A stretch of DNA of 64,000 nucleotides from Rhodocyclaceae bacterium. Lineage in GTDB: Bacteria > Pseudomonadota > Gammaproteobacteria > Burkholderiales > Rhodocyclaceae. Below are positions 26,153-36,081 of this stretch, one piece after another. The stretch spans positions 62,001 through 126,000 of the forward strand of contig JACFMQ010000007.1 in assembly GCA_019455325.1 (NCBI GenBank). Reading direction: 5' to 3'. The notes below the pieces were generated by a model that saw only the letters and a list, made by a program, of their open reading frames with translations, had not been told where the DNA came from and made no database searches. The position numbers were made by a program, and so were the translations under genes. The stretch's first letter is position 1; each line of letters starts with the position of its first letter.

Positions 26153-27339
26153 CCCACACACCGCAAATCAGAATCCCCGCCACCTACATGCGCGGCGGCA
26201 CCAGCAAGGGCGTGTTCTTCCGCCTGGAAGACCTGCCGGAAAGCTGCCGTGTGCCGGGCGAGGCGCGCAACCGGCTGTTCCAGCGCGTGATCGGCAGCCC
26301 CGATCCCTACGCCAAGCACATCGACGGCATGGGCGGGGCGACCTCCAGCACCAGCAAGTGCGTGGTCCTCTCGAAGAGCGCGCGGCCGGGCCATGACGTC
26401 GACTACCTCTACGGTCAGGTGGCCATCGACACCGATTTCGTCGACTGGTCCGGCAACTGCGGCAACCTGTCGACGGCGGCCGGCGCCTTCGCCATCCACG
26501 CCGGCTACGTCGATCCGGAGCGCGCGCAGAACGGCGTGTGCGTCGTGCGCATCTGGCAGGCCAACATCGGCAAGACCATCGTCGCCCACGTGCCGGTCGC
26601 CGACGGCCGGGTGCAGGAAACCGGCGACTTCGATCTGGACGGCGTGACCTTCCCGGCCGCCGAGATCGTGCTCGAATTCGTCGATCCGGCGGACGAGGGC
26701 GGTTCGACGTTCCCGACCGGGAATCTCATCGACGAACTCGACGTGCCCGAGTCGCTCGTCACCGGCGGCAGGCTGAAGGCGACGCTGATCAACGCCGGCA
26801 TCCCGACCATCTTCGTGAACGCCGAGGACATCGGCTACGCCGGCAGCGAATTGCAGGACGCGATCAACAATGATGCCGAGGCACTGGCCGGCTTCGAGAC
26901 GCTGCGCGCCATCGGGGCGTTGAAGATGGGCCTGATCGACAAACTGGAAGACGCTGCCAGGCGCCAGCACACGCCGAAGATCGCCTTCGTCGCGCCGCCG
27001 ATCGACTACGTCGCATCGAGCGGAAAAACCGTGCAGGCGAGCGACGTCGACCTGCTGGTGCGCGCGCTGTCCATGGGCAAGCTGCACCACGCGATGATGG
27101 GCACGGCAGCGGTCGCTATCGGCACGGCGGCGGCGATTCCCGGCACGCTGGTCAACCTCGCGGCCGGCGGCGGCGGCGAGCGCAGCGCGGTGCGCTTCGG
27201 GCATCCGTCCGGCACGCTGCGCGTCGGCGCCGAGGCGAAATTCGAGAGCGGCCAATGGACCGTGACCAAGGCCATCATGAGCCGCAGCGCCCGCATCCTG
27301 ATGGAAGGCTGGGTGCGCGTGCCCGGCGATTCGTTCTGA
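26149..27339 (+). CDS. prpF: 2-methylaconitate cis-trans isomerase
   Basis: 396-residue PrpF-family isomerase (diaminopimelate-epimerase fold) that converts trans- to cis-2-methylaconitate, allowing AcnD to work in the cycle. Family start TYMRGGTSKGVFF, then FIDGMGG-like IDGMGGATSSTSK and SGNCGNLS with the conserved Cys, and late GHPSGTLRVGAEA. It overlaps the DUF559 stop by 4 bp, so its translation may now depend on read-through from the inserted ORF. prpB follows after 14 bp. Confidence 0.96.
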   Translation: MTHTPQIRIPATYMRGGTSKGVFFRLEDLPESCRVPGEARNRLFQRVIGSPDPYAKHIDGMGGATSSTSKCVVLSKSARPGHDVDYLYGQVAIDTDFVDWSGNCGNLSTAAGAFAIHAGYVDPERAQNGVCVVRIWQANIGKTIVAHVPVADGRVQETGDFDLDGVTFPAAEIVLEFVDPADEGGSTFPTGNLIDELDVPESLVTGGRLKATLINAGIPTIFVNAEDIGYAGSELQDAINNDAEALAGFETLRAIGALKMGLIDKLEDAARRQHTPKIAFVAPPIDYVASSGKTVQASDVDLLVRALSMGKLHHAMMGTAAVAIGTAAAIPGTLVNLAAGGGGERSAVRFGHPSGTLRVGAEAKFESGQWTVTKAIMSRSARILMEGWVRVPGDSF

Positions 27340-27353
27340 TCGAGGAATTCACC

Positions 27354-28214
27354 ATGTCCACCCGCAGGAAACTCAAGGAACTGGTCGCCGCCAAGCGCGG
27401 CGTCATCGTGCCCGGCGCGTTCAATGCGCTGTCGGCCAGGGTCGTCGCCGATCTCGGCTTCGAGGCCATCTACGTCACCGGCGCCGGCGTCACCAACATG
27501 TGGTTCGGCATGCCCGACCAGGGCTTCATGGGGCTCGCCGAGATCGCCGACCATACGGCGCGCATCCGCGACGCCGTCGAAGTGCCGCTGATCGTCGACG
27601 CCGACACCGGCTTCGGCAACGCGCTCAACGTCTATCACACGGTGCGCACGCTCGAACGCGCCGGCGCCGACTGCATCCAGCTCGAAGACCAGGTGGCGCC
27701 CAAGCGCTGCGGCCACTTCGCCGGCAAGGACGTGATCGCCACCGAGGAAGCCGTCGGCAAGATCAAGGCCGCGGTCGACGCCCGCCGCGATCCGGATTTC
27801 CTGATCATGGCGCGCACCGACGCCGCCGCCGTGCACGGCTTCGAGGCCGCCGTCGAGCGCGCGCAGAAGTTCGCCGAGGCCGGCGCCGACATCCTGTTCG
27901 TCGAGGCCGTGACCACCGCCGACGAAATCCGCGCGCTGCCGCAGCGCCTCGCCGCGCCGCAGTTGATGAACATGGTCATCGGCGGCAAGACGCCGATCTT
28001 CAACGCCGGCGAACTCGGCGAGCTGGGCTTCGGCATCGTGCTCTACGCCAACGCCGCGCTGCAGGGCGCGGTGATGGGCATGCAGAAGGCGCTGACCGTG
28101 CTGCGCGACGAGAAGGAGGTGAAGGAATCCAGCGGTCTGGTGACCCCCTTCGCCGAGCGCCAGCGCCTGGTCGGCAAGCCCGAGTGGGACGCGCTGGAAA
28201 GGCGCTATAGCTGA
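27354..28214 (+). CDS. prpB: Methylisocitrate lyase
   Basis: 286-residue PEP-mutase/isocitrate-lyase superfamily enzyme that cleaves 2-methylisocitrate to pyruvate and succinate. Shows IYVTGAGVTNMWFGMPD, the Mg-binding DADTGFGN, and the catalytic loop KRCGHFAGK with Cys119. The start at 27354 is preceded by GAGGA. Last of the core prp genes; unlike many operons the order is prpC-acnD-prpF-prpB. Confidence 0.96.
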   Translation: MSTRRKLKELVAAKRGVIVPGAFNALSARVVADLGFEAIYVTGAGVTNMWFGMPDQGFMGLAEIADHTARIRDAVEVPLIVDADTGFGNALNVYHTVRTLERAGADCIQLEDQVAPKRCGHFAGKDVIATEEAVGKIKAAVDARRDPDFLIMARTDAAAVHGFEAAVERAQKFAEAGADILFVEAVTTADEIRALPQRLAAPQLMNMVIGGKTPIFNAGELGELGFGIVLYANAALQGAVMGMQKALTVLRDEKEVKESSGLVTPFAERQRLVGKPEWDALERRYS

Positions 28215-28222
28215 CCCGAAAA

Positions 28223-28247
28223 CTCCCCTCTCCCGCAAGGCGGGAGG
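28223..28247. repeat. Single partial palindromic element after prpB
   Basis: CCCCTCTCCCGCAAGGCGGGAGGG, an isolated and partly degraded copy of the element around the DUF559 gene. It lies between prpB and pyc and could form a small hairpin in the transcript. Confidence 0.7.
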
Positions 28248-28281
28248 GCGTCAACCCATGCCGTGCATCGAGGACATGCCC

Positions 28282-31200
28282 ATGAGAAAAATCCGCAGCA
28301 TCCTGGTCGCCAACCGCAGCGAGATCGCCATCCGCATCATGCGCGCGGCGACCGAGCTGGGCATGCGCACGGTGGCGATCTACGCCAACGAGGACCGCTT
28401 CGCGCTGCACCGCTTCAAGGCGGACGAGAGCTACCTGGTCGGCGACGGCAAGAAGCCGATCGCCGCCTATCTCGACACCGCCGACATCATCCGCATCGCC
28501 AGGCAGGCGAAGGTGGACGCCATCCACCCCGGCTACGGCTTCCTCTCCGAAAACCCGGACTTCGCCGAAGCCTGCGCCAGGGCCGGCATCGTCTTCATCG
28601 GCCCGAAGCCGGAAGTGATGCGCGAACTCGGCAACAAGGTGGCGGCGCGCGCGCTGGCCGAGAAGGTCGGCGTGCCGGTGGTGCCGGCGACCGGCGCGCT
28701 TCCGTACGACGCCGAGGAATGCCGCCGCCTCGCCGTCGGCATCGGCTATCCGTTGATGCTGAAGGCGAGCTGGGGCGGCGGCGGCCGCGGCATGCGCGCG
28801 ATCGACGATGAAAGCGAACTGCTGCCGGCGATCGAGGTCGCCCGCCGCGAAGCCGCCGCCGCCTTCGGCAACGACGAGGTCTACCTGGAAAAAATGGTCG
28901 TGCGCGCCCGCCACGTCGAGGTGCAGATCCTCGGCGACCTGCACGGCCAGCGCGTGCACCTGTTCGAGCGCGACTGCTCGGTGCAGCGGCGCAACCAGAA
29001 GGTCGTCGAGCGCGCGCCGGCGCCGTATCTCTCGGCCGGGCAGCGCGAGGCCCTGTGCGCCGCCGCCTTGAAGCTCGCCGCCGGCGTCGGCTACACGCAC
29101 GCCGGCACCGTCGAATTCCTGATGGACGCCGACAGCGGCGCCTTCTACTTCATCGAGGTCAATCCGCGTATCCAGGTCGAGCACACGGTGACCGAGGAAG
29201 TGACCGGCATCGACCTGGTCAAGGCGCAGATCGTCGTCAGCGAGGGCGGGAAAATCGGCGACAGCGACTTCCTGCCGGCGCAGGCCGACATCCGCCTCTC
29301 CGGCCACGCGCTGCAGTGCCGGGTGACGACCGAAGACCCGGAGAAGGGCTTCGCGCCCGACTACGGCAAGCTCACCGCCTACCGCAGCGCGGCCGGCGCC
29401 GGCATCCGGCTCGACGCCGGCACCGCCTACACCGGCGCCATCATCACGCCTTACTACGATTCGCTGCTGGTCAAGGTCACCGCCCGCGGCCACGACGCCG
29501 ACGAGGCCATCCGCCGCATGGACCGGGCGCTGCGCGAATTCCGCATCCGCGGCGTGTCGACCAATCTCGCCTTCCTGGAAAACGTCATCGGCCATGCGTC
29601 GTTCCGGAACGGCGAATGCACGACGCGCTTCATCGACACCACGCCCGAACTGTTCAACTTCAAGCCGCGCCGCGACCGGGCGACGCGCCTCTTGCGCTTC
29701 GTCGGCGACGTGACGGTCAACGGCAACCCGGAGATGGCCGGCCGCGCGAAGCCTGGCCAGCCCCTGCCGAAGCCGCCGCTGCCCAGGATAGAGGCCGACG
29801 TGCCGCCGCTGCCGGGCAGCCGCGACCGCCTGCGCGAACTCGGCGCGCAAGGCTTTTCGCGCTGGATGCGCGAGCAGAAGCGCGTGCTGCTCACCGACAC
29901 GACGATGCGCGACGCGCACCAGTCGCTGTTCGCGACGCGCATGCGCACCGCCGACATGCTCGCCGTGGCGCCGCATTACGCGCGCCTCCTGCCCGACCTG
30001 TTCTCGCTCGAATGCTGGGGCGGCGCGACCTTCGACGTGGCCATGCGCTTCCTCAAGGAAGACCCGTGGCAGCGCCTCGACCGGCTGCGCGAGGCGGTGC
30101 CCAACGTGCTCTTCCAGATGTTGCTGCGCGCCTCCAACGCGGTCGGCTACACCAACTACGCCGACAACGTCGTGCGCCATTTCGTGCAGCAGGCAGCAAA
30201 GCATGGCATGGACGTCTTCCGCGTCTTCGATTCGCTGAACTGGGTGGACAACATGCGCGTCGCCATGGACGCGGTGATCGACACGGGCGCGCTGTGCGAA
30301 GGCGCCATCTGCTACACCGGCGACCTGTTCGACCCGGCGCGCAGCAAGTACCACCTCAAGTACTACGTCGACATGGCGAAGCAACTGGAAAAGGCCGGCG
30401 CCCACATCCTCGGCATCAAGGACATGGCCGGCGTCTGCCGGCCGCCGGCGGCGCGGGCGCTGGTCAGGGCGCTGAAGGAGGAGGTCGGCCTGCCGATCCA
30501 CTTCCACACGCACGACACCAGCGGCGGCTCGGTCGCCTCGGTGCTGGCGGCGGTGGAGGCCGGCGTCGACGCGGTCGACGGCGCCATGGACGCGATGAGC
30601 GGACTCACCTCGCAGCCGAGCCTCGGCGCCATCGTCGCCGCGTTGGAGAACACCGAGCGCGACACCGGCCTGACCCACGGCCGCATCGCGCCGTTCTCGC
30701 GCTACTGGGAAGGCGTGCGCCGCTGCTACGCGCCCTTCGAGGCCGACATCCGCGCCGGCACTTCCGACGTCTATCGCCACGAGATGCCCGGCGGCCAATA
30801 CACCAACCTGCGCGAGCAGGCGCGGGCGATGGGCCTGGAACACCGCTGGAACGAGGTGGCGCAGGCCTACGCCGACGTGAACCGGCTGTTCGGCGACATC
30901 GTCAAGGTGACGCCGTCGTCCAAGGTGGTCGGCGACCTGGCGCTGTTCATGGTGGCCAACGAGCTGACGCCGGAGGACGTGGCGAATCCGGACAAGGAGA
31001 TCGGCTTCCCGGATTCCGTGGTCTCGATGATGCGCGGCGAACTCGGCTACCCGGCCGACGGTTTTCCGAAGGGCATCCAGGCGCGCATCCTCAAGGGGCG
31101 GACGCCGGTCGAAGGCCGCGTCGGCGCGCACCTGCCGCCGGTCGACCTGGAAAAGGAACGGAAGGCGGCCGAGAAGGCGGTGGGGCACCAGATCGGCGAT

Positions 31201-31734
31201 GCCGATCTCGCCAGTTGGCTGATGTATCCGAAGGTGTTCGCTGAATTCGCCGAGCACCGGCGCCGCTACGGCGACGTCTCGGTGCTGCCGACGCCGGTGT
31301 TCTTCTACGGCCTCGGCCGGGGCGGCGAAGGGGGCGAGATGGCCGTCGAGATCGACCAGGGCAAGACCCTGGTCGTCCGCCTGCTCGGCGAGAGCGAGGC
31401 GCCGGAAGACGGCGAAACCCGGCTGTTCTTCGAGCTGAACGGCCAGCCGCGCCCGATGCGCATCGCCCGCGCCGGGCAGCAGGCGAAGAAGCACGCCCGG
31501 CGGAAGGCCGAGGAAGGCAATCCGGCGCACGTCGCCGCGCCGATGCCCGGCATGGTCGCCACCGTCGCGGTCAAGCCGGGCCAGAAGGTGACGAAGGGCA
31601 GCCCGCTGCTGTCCGTGGAGGCGATGAAGATGGAAACGGCGATCACCGCCGAGCGCGACGCCACCGTCGCCCGCGTCCACGTGGCGCCGGGCGAGCGGGT
31701 CGATGCCAAGGATCTTTTGCTGGAGCTGTCATGA
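28282..31734 (+). CDS. pyc: Pyruvate carboxylase
   Basis: 1150-residue biotin enzyme making oxaloacetate from pyruvate, bicarbonate and ATP. Biotin carboxylase domain about 1-450 (ILVANRSEIAIRI, KASWGGGGRGMR, EVNPRIQVEHTVTEEVTG), carboxyltransferase about 520-820 (LTDTTMRDAHQSLFATR, VFDSLNWVDNM), and biotin carrier at the end (VEAMKMETAI, Lys1116). All domains on one chain identify Pyc. Start 28282 is chosen from three close ATGs for the GAGGA 7 nt upstream. Downstream of prpB it can turn cycle product pyruvate into the oxaloacetate needed by PrpC. Overlaps the next gene by 4 bp. Confidence 0.95.
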   Translation: MRKIRSILVANRSEIAIRIMRAATELGMRTVAIYANEDRFALHRFKADESYLVGDGKKPIAAYLDTADIIRIARQAKVDAIHPGYGFLSENPDFAEACARAGIVFIGPKPEVMRELGNKVAARALAEKVGVPVVPATGALPYDAEECRRLAVGIGYPLMLKASWGGGGRGMRAIDDESELLPAIEVARREAAAAFGNDEVYLEKMVVRARHVEVQILGDLHGQRVHLFERDCSVQRRNQKVVERAPAPYLSAGQREALCAAALKLAAGVGYTHAGTVEFLMDADSGAFYFIEVNPRIQVEHTVTEEVTGIDLVKAQIVVSEGGKIGDSDFLPAQADIRLSGHALQCRVTTEDPEKGFAPDYGKLTAYRSAAGAGIRLDAGTAYTGAIITPYYDSLLVKVTARGHDADEAIRRMDRALREFRIRGVSTNLAFLENVIGHASFRNGECTTRFIDTTPELFNFKPRRDRATRLLRFVGDVTVNGNPEMAGRAKPGQPLPKPPLPRIEADVPPLPGSRDRLRELGAQGFSRWMREQKRVLLTDTTMRDAHQSLFATRMRTADMLAVAPHYARLLPDLFSLECWGGATFDVAMRFLKEDPWQRLDRLREAVPNVLFQMLLRASNAVGYTNYADNVVRHFVQQAAKHGMDVFRVFDSLNWVDNMRVAMDAVIDTGALCEGAICYTGDLFDPARSKYHLKYYVDMAKQLEKAGAHILGIKDMAGVCRPPAARALVRALKEEVGLPIHFHTHDTSGGSVASVLAAVEAGVDAVDGAMDAMSGLTSQPSLGAIVAALENTERDTGLTHGRIAPFSRYWEGVRRCYAPFEADIRAGTSDVYRHEMPGGQYTNLREQARAMGLEHRWNEVAQAYADVNRLFGDIVKVTPSSKVVGDLALFMVANELTPEDVANPDKEIGFPDSVVSMMRGELGYPADGFPKGIQARILKGRTPVEGRVGAHLPPVDLEKERKAAEKAVGHQIGDADLASWLMYPKVFAEFAEHRRRYGDVSVLPTPVFFYGLGRGGEGGEMAVEIDQGKTLVVRLLGESEAPEDGETRLFFELNGQPRPMRIARAGQQAKKHARRKAEEGNPAHVAAPMPGMVATVAVKPGQKVTKGSPLLSVEAMKMETAITAERDATVARVHVAPGERVDAKDLLLELS

Positions 31735-32399
31735 ACCAGGACAGCGCAACCGAAATCCTGCGCCCGCGCATGCTCTACGAGGCGCTGGCCGATGCCCTGC
31801 GCGAGCGCATCTTCAGGCACGAACTGGCGCCCGGCGAGCCGATCGACGAATTCAGGCTGGCCAGCGGCTACGGCGTCAGCCGCACGCCGCTGCGCGAGGC
31901 GCTGAAAGTGCTGGACAGCGAAGGGGTCGTCGAACTGCGCGCCCGCCAGGGCTGTTTCGTCGCGCGGCTGGTTTGGGAGGACGTGGTCCAGTTGTTCGAC
32001 GTCCTCGATTTGCTGGAGGACTTTGCTGTCCGCGAGGCGGTGAAGGCGCGGGCCGCGATTGCGCCGGACGGCGATTTCCATCGGGCTCTTGCCGAGGCCT
32101 CCGGGAACGGCTACCTGCCCGATCTGATCGAGCGGCTCGTCGACAAGCTGCGCTTGGCTTTCGGTCCGCACTTCGATGCGCCGGAAATGCGGCCGTCGCC
32201 GGAGTTTCGCGTTGCGCTGGGGTACGCGGTCGAGAGCGGCGGCGTAGATGGGGCGCTTGGTTTGCTGCGCGATCAAGGGATGCGGCGCCGGTCCGCCGGG
32301 CGGGCGCTTTTTGCCCGCGTCGGACAGGTGATCACGGAAAAGGCCGGGGAGGGCGAGGCGGCCGGGTTGCTGCAAGATCAGGCCGCTACCGACGGATAG
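31731..32399 (+). CDS. GntR-family regulator with FCD-type ligand domain
   Basis: 222-residue regulator. Residues 15-80 are a GntR winged helix (ALADALRERIFRHELAPGEPIDEFRLASGYGVSRTPLREALKVL). The rest is a short all-helical FCD-like effector domain (FHRALAEASGNGYLPDLIERL). ATGA overlap with pyc indicates one transcript and suggests it regulates carbon flux at this locus. The effector is unknown; organic acids are usual in the family. The C-terminal 60 residues look less conserved than typical. Confidence 0.8.
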   Translation: MNQDSATEILRPRMLYEALADALRERIFRHELAPGEPIDEFRLASGYGVSRTPLREALKVLDSEGVVELRARQGCFVARLVWEDVVQLFDVLDLLEDFAVREAVKARAAIAPDGDFHRALAEASGNGYLPDLIERLVDKLRLAFGPHFDAPEMRPSPEFRVALGYAVESGGVDGALGLLRDQGMRRRSAGRALFARVGQVITEKAGEGEAAGLLQDQAATDG

Positions 32400-32491
32400 C
32401 CGGATTTGATGCCCGACCGTTCCGAGGATGACGAAGTTTGGTAAGGGTTGGCTGGGTTGCCGCGGCCGGCTGGCTTTTATGCCATGCCGCG

Positions 32492-33382
32492 TCAAATCTG
32501 CCGCATCCGGCCGGCCTGCTCGATGAATGCCTTGAGGTAGTCGATTTCGCCGTCCGCCTCGCGGATGCCGAGAAAGATCTGTTTGGCCACGCCCCGCCTG
32601 CCGAGCCGCACCGGCACGACGTCGAGTGCGTCGGCGTATTCCTCGGCCAGCCAGCGCGGCAGCGCGCTGACGCCGCGGCCGCTGGCGACCATCTGCAGCA
32701 GGATGTCGGTGGTTTCGATGGTCTTGTGGCGCTTCGGTGCGACGCCGGCCGGCAGCAGGAAGAGGTTGTAGATGTCGAGCCGCTCGACGGCGACCGGGTA
32801 GGTGATCAGCACTTCGCCGGTCAACTGCGCCGGCTCGACGAAATCCGCGCCGGCCAGCGGGTGGTCGCGGCTGACCACGAGCACCTGCTCGTAGTCGAAG
32901 ACCGGCCGGAAGGCGAGGCCCGGCTTGAACAGCGGGTCCGGCGTCACCAGCAGGTCGATCTCGTAGGCGAACAGCGCGCCGATGCCGCCGAACTGGAATT
33001 TCTGCTTGACGTCGACATCCACGTCCGGCCAGGCGGCGAGGTAGGGGGCGACGACCTTGAGCAGCCACTGGTAGCACGGATGGCACTCCATGCCGATGCG
33101 CAGCGTGCCGCGCTCGCCCTGGGCGAACTGGCGCAGGCGCTCCTCGGCCAGCGACAGTTGCGGCAATACCCGGTTGGCGACGGCGAGCAGGTGCTGGCCG
33201 GCCTGGGTCAGCCGCAGGCTGCGCCCCTCGCGCAGCCAGATGTCGGTGCCCAGTTGCTGTTCCAGCTTGCGCATGCTGTGGCTCAAGGCCGACTGGGTCA
33301 GGCACAGCACGCCGGCGGCGGCGGTCAGCGAGCCCTGTCTTTCCACTTCCCGGATGATGTTCAGGTGGATTCGTTCCAGCAT
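32492..33382 (-). CDS. metR: LysR-family regulator MetR
   Basis: 296-residue LysR-type regulator that in known systems activates metE with homocysteine as co-effector. N-terminal helix-turn-helix (GSLTAAAGVLCLTQSALSHSMRKLEQQLG), effector domain with the MetR-like GMECHPCYQWL segment and TPDPLFKPGL. Divergent from metE with a 99-bp gap, the canonical arrangement. Convergent with the GntR gene. Confidence 0.92.
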   Translation of the reverse strand: MLERIHLNIIREVERQGSLTAAAGVLCLTQSALSHSMRKLEQQLGTDIWLREGRSLRLTQAGQHLLAVANRVLPQLSLAEERLRQFAQGERGTLRIGMECHPCYQWLLKVVAPYLAAWPDVDVDVKQKFQFGGIGALFAYEIDLLVTPDPLFKPGLAFRPVFDYEQVLVVSRDHPLAGADFVEPAQLTGEVLITYPVAVERLDIYNLFLLPAGVAPKRHKTIETTDILLQMVASGRGVSALPRWLAEEYADALDVVPVRLGRRGVAKQIFLGIREADGEIDYLKAFIEQAGRMRQI

Positions 33383-33481
33383 TTTCGATGTGTTAGATTC
33401 ATCGTTTGTTGAAATAAGACCATTTTACTTCATGGATTGCCGGCCATACGATGCAGCCACCGTTCATCAGAGGTAGTCGGC
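33383..33481. promoter_or_regulatory. metR-metE divergent control region
   Basis: AT-rich gap holding TTCA-N8-TGAA (33398-33413) and TGAA (33410) to TTCA spaced 15 bp. MetR sites in E. coli read TGAA-N5-TTCA; the half-sites are present here but with different spacing, so the assignment rests mostly on gene order. Confidence 0.45.
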
Positions 33482-35776
33482 ATGACCACGATCCACACGC
33501 TCGGTTTCCCCCGCATGGGCGCCCAACGCGAACTGAAGTTCGCCCTCGAACGCCACTGGCGCGGCGAGATCGCCGCCGACGAACTGGCCGCCGTCGGCCG
33601 CGCGCTGCGCGCCCGGCACTGGCAGTTGCAGCGCGACGCCGGCCTCGATTTCGTCACCGTCGGCGATTTCGCCTATTACGACCACGTCGCCAACCACATC
33701 CAGTTGCTCGGCTGCGAGCCGGCCCGTTTCGGCTTTTCCGGCGACGAGCCGGCGCTGGCCCGCTACTTCACGCTGGCCCGCGGCGTCGCCCGCGAGGCCG
33801 GCGCTTCGGAAGCCGGCAGCCCGGCGCTGGAAATGACCAAGTGGTTCGACACCAACTACCACTACCTGGTCCCGGAATTCACCCCGGAAACGACCTTCTC
33901 GCTGGCCGACGAGCGCCTGTTCGCGGAAGTGGACGAAGCCCTGGCCCTCGGCCATCCGGTCAAGGCCGTGCTGCTCGGGCCGCTCTCCTTCCTGTGGCTG
34001 GGTAAGGAGAAGTCGGCCGGCTTCGCGCGCCTCGACCTGCTCGACCGGCTGCTGCCGGTCTATGGGGCGATCCTCGCCCGGCTGAAGGCGCAGGGCGTGC
34101 AGTGGGTGCAGATCGACGAGCCGATCCTCGGCCTCGACCTGCCGCCGGCCTGGCGGCAGGCGTTCGAGCCGGCCTATGCCCATCTGGCGGGCGCCGGCGT
34201 GTCGCTGCTGCTCGCCACCTATTTCTCGCCGCTGCAGGAGAACCTCGGCCTGGCCTGCCGGCTGCCGGTGCACGGCCTGCACGTGGACGGCGTGCGCGCG
34301 CCCGAGGAAATCGCCGCCGTCGCCGACTGGCTGCCGTCGCACAAGGCGCTGTCGCTCGGCGTCGTCGACGGCCGCAACGTCTGGCGCACCGACCTCGACG
34401 CCGCGCTGCGGCTGCTGCGCGGGCTGCACGAAGTGCGCGGCGGCAGCCTGTGGCTGGCACCGTCGTGCTCGCTGCTGCACGTACCGTTCAGCGTCGCGGA
34501 CGAGACCGGGCTGGACGAGGAACTGCGCGGCTGGCTGGCTTTCGCCGTCGACAAGCTCGACGAACTGCGCGTGCTCAAGCAGGCGCTGGCCGGCGATCCG
34601 GCCGCCGAAGCGCCGCTGGCGCAGGCCCGCGCCGCGATCCAGTCGCGCCGCGCCAGCCGCCGCGTGAACGACCCGGCGGTGGCCGAGCGCCTTGCCTCGC
34701 TGCCGGCCGACGCCGACCGCCGCCGCTCGCCGTTCCCGCAGCGCCAGAGCGCGCAGCGCGATCGCTTCGGGCTGCCGCCGCTGCCGACGACGACCATCGG
34801 CTCCTTCCCGCAGACCGCCGAGATTCGCGCCGCGCGCGCCGCGTTCAAGCGCGGCGAACTGAACGCGGCCGACTATCGGAAGGCGATGGAGAAGGAAATC
34901 GCCCACGCCGTCGCCGTCCAGGAAGCACTGGGCCTCGACGTGCTGGTGCACGGCGAAGCCGAGCGCAACGACATGGTCGAGTATTTCGGCGAGCAACTGG
35001 CCGGCTTCTGCTTCACCGGCAACGGCTGGGTGCAGTCCTACGGATCGCGCTGCGTCAAGCCGCCGATCATCTACGGCGACGTGTCGCGCTCGCGGCCGAT
35101 GACCGTGGACTGGACGGTCTACGCCCAGAGCCTGACGAAGAAGCCGATGAAGGGCATGCTGACCGGGCCGATCACCACCCTGCAATGGTCCTTCGTGCGC
35201 GACGATCAGCCGCGCTCGACGACCGCCGCGCAGATCGCGCTGGCCGTGCGCGACGAGGTCAGCGATCTGGAAAGGGCCGGCATCGGCATCGTCCAGATCG
35301 ACGAGCCGGCGATCCGCGAGGGCCTGCCGCTGCGCCGCGAGGCCTGGCGCGACTACCTCGCTTGGGCGACCCGCGCCTTCCGTCTGGCGGCCTCCGGCGT
35401 CGCCGACGAGACGCAGATCCACACACACATGTGCTACTCGGAGTTCAACGACATCCTGCCCGAGATCGCGGCCATGGACGCCGACGTCATCACCATCGAG
35501 ACCAGCCGCTCGGACATGGAGCTGCTGCACGCCTTCGGCGAGTTCAAGTATCCGAACGAGATCGGCCCCGGCGTCTACGACATCCACTCGCCGCGCGTGC
35601 CGTCGACGGAAGAGATGACGCGCCTGCTCGACAAGGCGCTGGCGGTGATCCCGGCCGGCAATCTCTGGGTCAACCCGGACTGCGGCCTGAAGACCCGCGG
35701 CTGGCCGGAAACCGAGGCGGCGCTGCGGGCGATGGTGGCGGCGGCAAGGGCGGCACGGGAGCGCCTGGGCGGCTGA
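33482..35776 (+). CDS. metE: Cobalamin-independent methionine synthase
   Basis: 764-residue enzyme that methylates homocysteine from 5-methyltetrahydropteroyltriglutamate without B12. N-terminal barrel begins [15 protein letters not shown]. The C-terminal barrel carries the zinc site: HTHMC (Cys651) and [11 protein letters not shown] (Cys734). Length is normal (E. coli 753). Start 33482 follows GAGGTAG. Presence of MetE, like the riboswitch-controlled nrd genes downstream, shows the cell has a set of enzymes for B12-poor conditions. Confidence 0.97.
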   Translation: MTTIHTLGFPRMGAQRELKFALERHWRGEIAADELAAVGRALRARHWQLQRDAGLDFVTVGDFAYYDHVANHIQLLGCEPARFGFSGDEPALARYFTLARGVAREAGASEAGSPALEMTKWFDTNYHYLVPEFTPETTFSLADERLFAEVDEALALGHPVKAVLLGPLSFLWLGKEKSAGFARLDLLDRLLPVYGAILARLKAQGVQWVQIDEPILGLDLPPAWRQAFEPAYAHLAGAGVSLLLATYFSPLQENLGLACRLPVHGLHVDGVRAPEEIAAVADWLPSHKALSLGVVDGRNVWRTDLDAALRLLRGLHEVRGGSLWLAPSCSLLHVPFSVADETGLDEELRGWLAFAVDKLDELRVLKQALAGDPAAEAPLAQARAAIQSRRASRRVNDPAVAERLASLPADADRRRSPFPQRQSAQRDRFGLPPLPTTTIGSFPQTAEIRAARAAFKRGELNAADYRKAMEKEIAHAVAVQEALGLDVLVHGEAERNDMVEYFGEQLAGFCFTGNGWVQSYGSRCVKPPIIYGDVSRSRPMTVDWTVYAQSLTKKPMKGMLTGPITTLQWSFVRDDQPRSTTAAQIALAVRDEVSDLERAGIGIVQIDEPAIREGLPLRREAWRDYLAWATRAFRLAASGVADETQIHTHMCYSEFNDILPEIAAMDADVITIETSRSDMELLHAFGEFKYPNEIGPGVYDIHSPRVPSTEEMTRLLDKALAVIPAGNLWVNPDCGLKTRGWPETEAALRAMVAAARAARERLGG

Positions 35777-35784
35777 GCGAGGCC

Positions 35785-35803
35785 GTCCGTTTAGACCGGC
35801 GTC
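35785..35803 (+). repeat. 19-bp direct repeat, left copy
   Basis: GTCCGTTTAGACCGGCGTC, 9 bp past the metE stop. An 18/19 match occurs at 37049-37067 in the same orientation, on the other side of dinD. Confidence 0.7.
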
Positions 35804-36081
35804 GGGCGCTGGTCGCCGGCGTCGCCCGGCAGCTAGGCGACGGCGTAGCCGCTGCTTCTGGCCTGCGCCGTTCCGCCCGCGAGGGCGAACGCGCGGATCA
35901 GTTCAGAACGTAAACACGCTCGGCTCGGCAGCTTGTAAACGGCATGGTGCTTGGCGCCGGCGCGTCAAGTGCGGTGGCGTGCATTTTCTGACTCCCTGAA
36001 TGAACCGCCCAATGCCAAGGCGAGATGCCGGACGGGCCAAGGCCGCGGCAGGCCGAAATGCGGTCGCAGTACGTTCGCGAC
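35804..36081. other. Gene-free stretch between metE and dinD
   Basis: About 280 bases with no convincing gene on either strand. Codon patterns of the open frames look random, and no terminator with a U-run is visible. Possibly remnant DNA from the insertion that brought dinD. Confidence 0.5.

Noticed and set aside
28000-31680. Minus-strand open frame of about 1200 codons opposite pyruvate carboxylase
   Set aside because: Shadow of the biotin enzyme: no domain, no ribosome site, amino-acid content typical of the reverse complement of a GC-rich gene.
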